A DNA stretch of 7,453 nucleotides. Source: Pseudomonadota bacterium (GTDB lineage Bacteria; Pseudomonadota; Alphaproteobacteria; CACIAM-22H2). A program made the translations under genes and the position numbers. Below, piece by piece: positions 5,544 to 7,453 of the stretch. Numbering within the stretch: position 1 is the stretch's first letter; each line of letters opens with the position of its first letter. The stretch spans positions 1-7,453 of the forward strand of contig JAIUNH010000183.1 in the NCBI GenBank assembly GCA_020161965.1, in the 5' to 3' direction. Below the pieces are notes generated by a model. The model did no database searches. It had not been told where the DNA came from and saw nothing but the letters and a program-made list of their open reading frames with translations.

Positions 5544-6335
5544 ATGACCGCCCCGATGAAAAGCTTCCGCCAACGCACCGCCTGGATCGCGTGGATCGCC
5601 TATCCCACGCTCGCCGTCGCGCTGTGCCTCGGGCTATGGGAAGCGCTGGTGCGGATCAACGACGTGCCGCTCTATATCCTGCCCAAACCTTCGGATTTTC
5701 TGGCGCGCCTTATCGCCGATCGGACGACCGTATTAGCGCAAGCCTGGGCGACGTCGGTCTCGATCGCACTTGGCTTCGGCATGGCCGTGCTGGTCGCTGT
5801 ACCGTTGGCGCTCGCCATCATCTCGGTCGGTACGCTCGAACGCGGGCTGTTCCCGGTCATCGTCTTCCTCAACATCATGCCCAAGACCGTGATCGGGCCG
5901 ATCCTGATCGTATGGTTCGGCGTCAGCCCCGCGGTCGCGGTCTTCATCGTCTTTTTGATGTGCTTCTTCCCGATCTTGGTCGACAGCATGTCGGGGTTTC
6001 GCGCCACCGATCCGAGGCTGCGTTACATCACGCGCTCGATGGGTGCATCGGCCTTCCAGACCTTCCGCTATGTGCGCTTGCCCGCCGCGATGGGCTACAT
6101 CTTCGCCGGCATGAAGATCGGCATCGTCAAGGCGGTCGAGGGCGTCATCATCGCCGAATTCATCGGCTCCAGCGCCGGGCTCGGCTTCATGATCATGCGC
6201 GCCTCCAGCTTCATGGATATGGAGTTGATGTTCAGCGGCCTGATCGCGACGGCGCTGGTGGCGCTGGTGTTCAACGGCGCGATGCTCGTCGCCGAGAAGT
6301 TTTTGATGCCGTGGAACCGTCCGCGGCACGCTTGA
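5544..6335 (+). CDS. ABC transporter permease 2 (NitT/TauT type)
   Basis: This 263-residue inner-membrane protein is related to permease 1. Hydrophobic spans lie at about 14-35, 68-95, 102-124, 128-148, 192-206 and 228-250. The VPLYILPKPS segment (41-50) parallels permease 1, and the EAA loop (about 163-190) reads SMGASAFQTFRYVRLPAA with the standard Gly167. Over the block from FFP to LPAA (residues 141-182 here, 131-172 in permease 1) 29 of 42 residues are identical. It should pair with permease 1 and dock on the ATPase. No good ribosome-binding site precedes the ATG at 5544; an in-frame ATG at 5556 is an alternative. The ATPase gene follows after 25 nt, so these two are surely co-transcribed. 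The upstream hairpin may reduce its expression relative to the binding protein. Confidence 0.93.
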   Translation: MTAPMKSFRQRTAWIAWIAYPTLAVALCLGLWEALVRINDVPLYILPKPSDFLARLIADRTTVLAQAWATSVSIALGFGMAVLVAVPLALAIISVGTLERGLFPVIVFLNIMPKTVIGPILIVWFGVSPAVAVFIVFLMCFFPILVDSMSGFRATDPRLRYITRSMGASAFQTFRYVRLPAAMGYIFAGMKIGIVKAVEGVIIAEFIGSSAGLGFMIMRASSFMDMELMFSGLIATALVALVFNGAMLVAEKFLMPWNRPRHA

Positions 6336-6360
6336 TCATTAGCAACAGGATCGATTGAGA

Positions 6361-7143
6361 ATGACGACAGGCGCCTCCATCGTCGCGCGCGGCATCACCA
6401 AAGTGTACGGGAGCGACAGCTCCGCGTATCACGCGTTGGGGCCGATCGATCTCGACATCAAGCCGGGCGAATTCGTCAGCCTGATCGGCCCGTCGGGCTG
6501 CGGGAAAAGCACGACGCTGTTGCTCGCCTCGGGCCTCGAACCCGTGACGCAAGGCAGCATCGAGGTCGACGGCAAGCCGCTAACCAAACCGATCACCGAA
6601 GTCGGGATCGTCTTCCAGGACCATTTGCTGCTCGATTTCCGCACGGCGATGAAGAACGTCATGCTGCAGCAGGAAATCCGTGGCCTCGACAAATCGGTCA
6701 TCCAAGCGCGCGCGGAATCGCTGTTCGAGCGTTTGAATTTGAAGGGGGCCGAGAACCGCTATCCCTGGCAGCTCTCGGGCGGCATGCGTCAACGCGTGTC
6801 GATCGCGCGCGCCCTCGTGCACGATCCCTCGATGCTGCTGATGGACGAGCCTTTCGGCGCGCTCGACGCGATCAGCCGCACCCAGATCCGCCATGATCTG
6901 GAAATGCTGTGGCTCGATACGCGCAAGACCGTGCTGTTCATCACGCACTCGATCGACGAGGCGGTGGGGCTCAGCGATCGCGTATTGGTCATGTCGAAGG
7001 GCCCCGGCACGATCGTCGAGGAGATCAAGATCGATCTGCCCCGGCCGCGCCCGGCGCATCTGGGCGAGTATCCGGAATTCACGAAATACGCGAACCGCAT
7101 CTACTCGATCTTCGAGAAGCTCGGCGTCTACAAATTCAAGTGA
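6361..7143 (+). CDS. ABC transporter ATP-binding protein (NitT/TauT type)
   Basis: The 260-residue cytoplasmic ATPase has every expected motif: Walker A GPSGCGKST (43-51), Q-loop Gln86 (VFQDH), signature LSGGMRQR (138-145), Walker B MLLMDEP (158-164) with catalytic Glu163, D-loop GALD (167-170 region) and the switch histidine His196 (FITHS). The IDLPRPRP stretch (224-231) is usual for the nitrate/taurine/sulfonate subfamily. It would form a homodimer powering import through the two permeases. The ATG at 6361 is preferred, with AGGA 10 nt upstream; an in-frame TTG at 6355 would add two residues and sits only 4 nt from the same AGGA. The AroE-like gene starts 4 nt after the stop, tying that enzyme to the transporter operon. 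Confidence 0.95.
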   Translation: MTTGASIVARGITKVYGSDSSAYHALGPIDLDIKPGEFVSLIGPSGCGKSTTLLLASGLEPVTQGSIEVDGKPLTKPITEVGIVFQDHLLLDFRTAMKNVMLQQEIRGLDKSVIQARAESLFERLNLKGAENRYPWQLSGGMRQRVSIARALVHDPSMLLMDEPFGALDAISRTQIRHDLEMLWLDTRKTVLFITHSIDEAVGLSDRVLVMSKGPGTIVEEIKIDLPRPRPAHLGEYPEFTKYANRIYSIFEKLGVYKFK

Positions 7144-7147
7144 AGCG

Positions 7148-7453
7148 ATGAAGCGTTATGTGATGATCGGCGCGCCGGTAACGACCGTGCGCACGCCCGC
7201 CTTGCTGACGGAATATCTGCAAGGGCTGGGCGTCGCGGTCGAAATCGAAACGCGCCATGTCGATCCCGCCGATCTCGACGCGTTCATGGCGGCTGCGAAC
7301 GCGGACAAGTCGATCGACGGCTTGCTCGTCACGATGCCGCATAAGCGCACGATCATTCCACATCTGGAGGCGATCTCGGCCGTGGCGCGGCGCGCCGGCA
7401 GCGTCAATGCGGCCAAGCGCGGTGCGCACGGGCGTTTCGTCGGCGCGCAATAT
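7148..7453 (+). CDS. Shikimate dehydrogenase-like oxidoreductase, N-terminal part (truncated by window)
   Basis: The frame is open from the ATG at 7148 to the window end, giving 102 codons of a protein that normally has about 270 residues. It covers the substrate-binding domain of the AroE family: an opening MKRYVMIGAPVTTVRTPALL, then GLLVTMPHK (58-66), which matches the V(N/T)xPxK motif with the catalytic lysine at 66, and AGSVNAAKR (82-90), matching the AxNxxxR region that holds the substrate-binding asparagine. The first motif, which carries two serines (SxS) in true AroE, reads V-R-T at the same place, so the substrate is probably not shikimate. The NAD(P)-binding domain lies outside the window. 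The gene begins 4 nt after the ATPase stop, inside the transporter operon. A role in processing the imported compound is the likeliest, rather than aromatic amino acid synthesis. Confidence 0.82.
   Translation, partial: MKRYVMIGAPVTTVRTPALLTEYLQGLGVAVEIETRHVDPADLDAFMAAANADKSIDGLLVTMPHKRTIIPHLEAISAVARRAGSVNAAKRGAHGRFVGAQY

Noticed and set aside
4451..5578. A 375-codon open frame on the reverse strand opposite the binding-protein gene
   Set aside because: It mirrors the codon pattern of the real gene, is very Arg-rich, has no recognisable motif, and faces a gene with signal peptide, strong Shine-Dalgarno and family motifs.
5733..6329. A 198-codon reverse-strand frame rich in His, Asp and Arg opposite permease 2
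   Set aside because: The composition is the expected complement of hydrophobic permease codons; no domain or ribosome-binding site supports it.

Overview
The window is GC-rich, densely packed bacterial DNA. Codon use, the mix of LysR and IclR regulators, and a NitT/TauT-type ABC transporter fit an alphaproteobacterium of the Rhodospirillales/Rhizobiales kind. That placement is inferred from general character, not from a marker gene. I see no rRNA or tRNA gene, CRISPR array, insertion sequence, phage gene or recognisable defence system. No stretch longer than about 130 bases lacks a gene.

Left block (1-2062). The 5' part of an NAD(P)-dependent aldehyde dehydrogenase runs leftward off the window edge. 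A LysR-type regulator is transcribed divergently from a 66-bp gap, and an imperfect inverted repeat with T-N11-A spacing overlaps the regulator's start codon. The regulator's stop overlaps the GTG start of a small HD-domain phosphohydrolase resembling 5'-nucleotidase YfbR.

Middle block (2059-2885). A leftward gene for a 232-residue protein, probably of the dimeric alpha/beta-barrel superfamily, converges on the HD gene so tightly that the stop codons overlap. Its upstream gap is AT-rich and carries a 33-bp imperfect palindrome, the likely operator of the divergent IclR-family gene.

Right block (2886-7453). This is a probable operon: IclR regulator, permease 1, periplasmic substrate-binding protein (NMT1/THI5-like), permease 2, ATPase, and the start of a shikimate-dehydrogenase-like oxidoreductase cut by the window end. 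The genes overlap or lie close together, except for a strong GC-rich hairpin after the binding-protein gene. The simplest reading is a regulated uptake system for a small organic molecule, with at least one dedicated catabolic or modifying enzyme. The substrate cannot be read from the sequence.

The points that stand out are the two different permease subunits flanking the binding protein, the IclR palindrome, the hairpin between the binding-protein and permease 2 genes, and the altered substrate-pocket motif of the AroE-like enzyme. I found no convincing evidence of a wholly new type of system; the best candidate for new biology is the unassigned uptake and catabolism locus.
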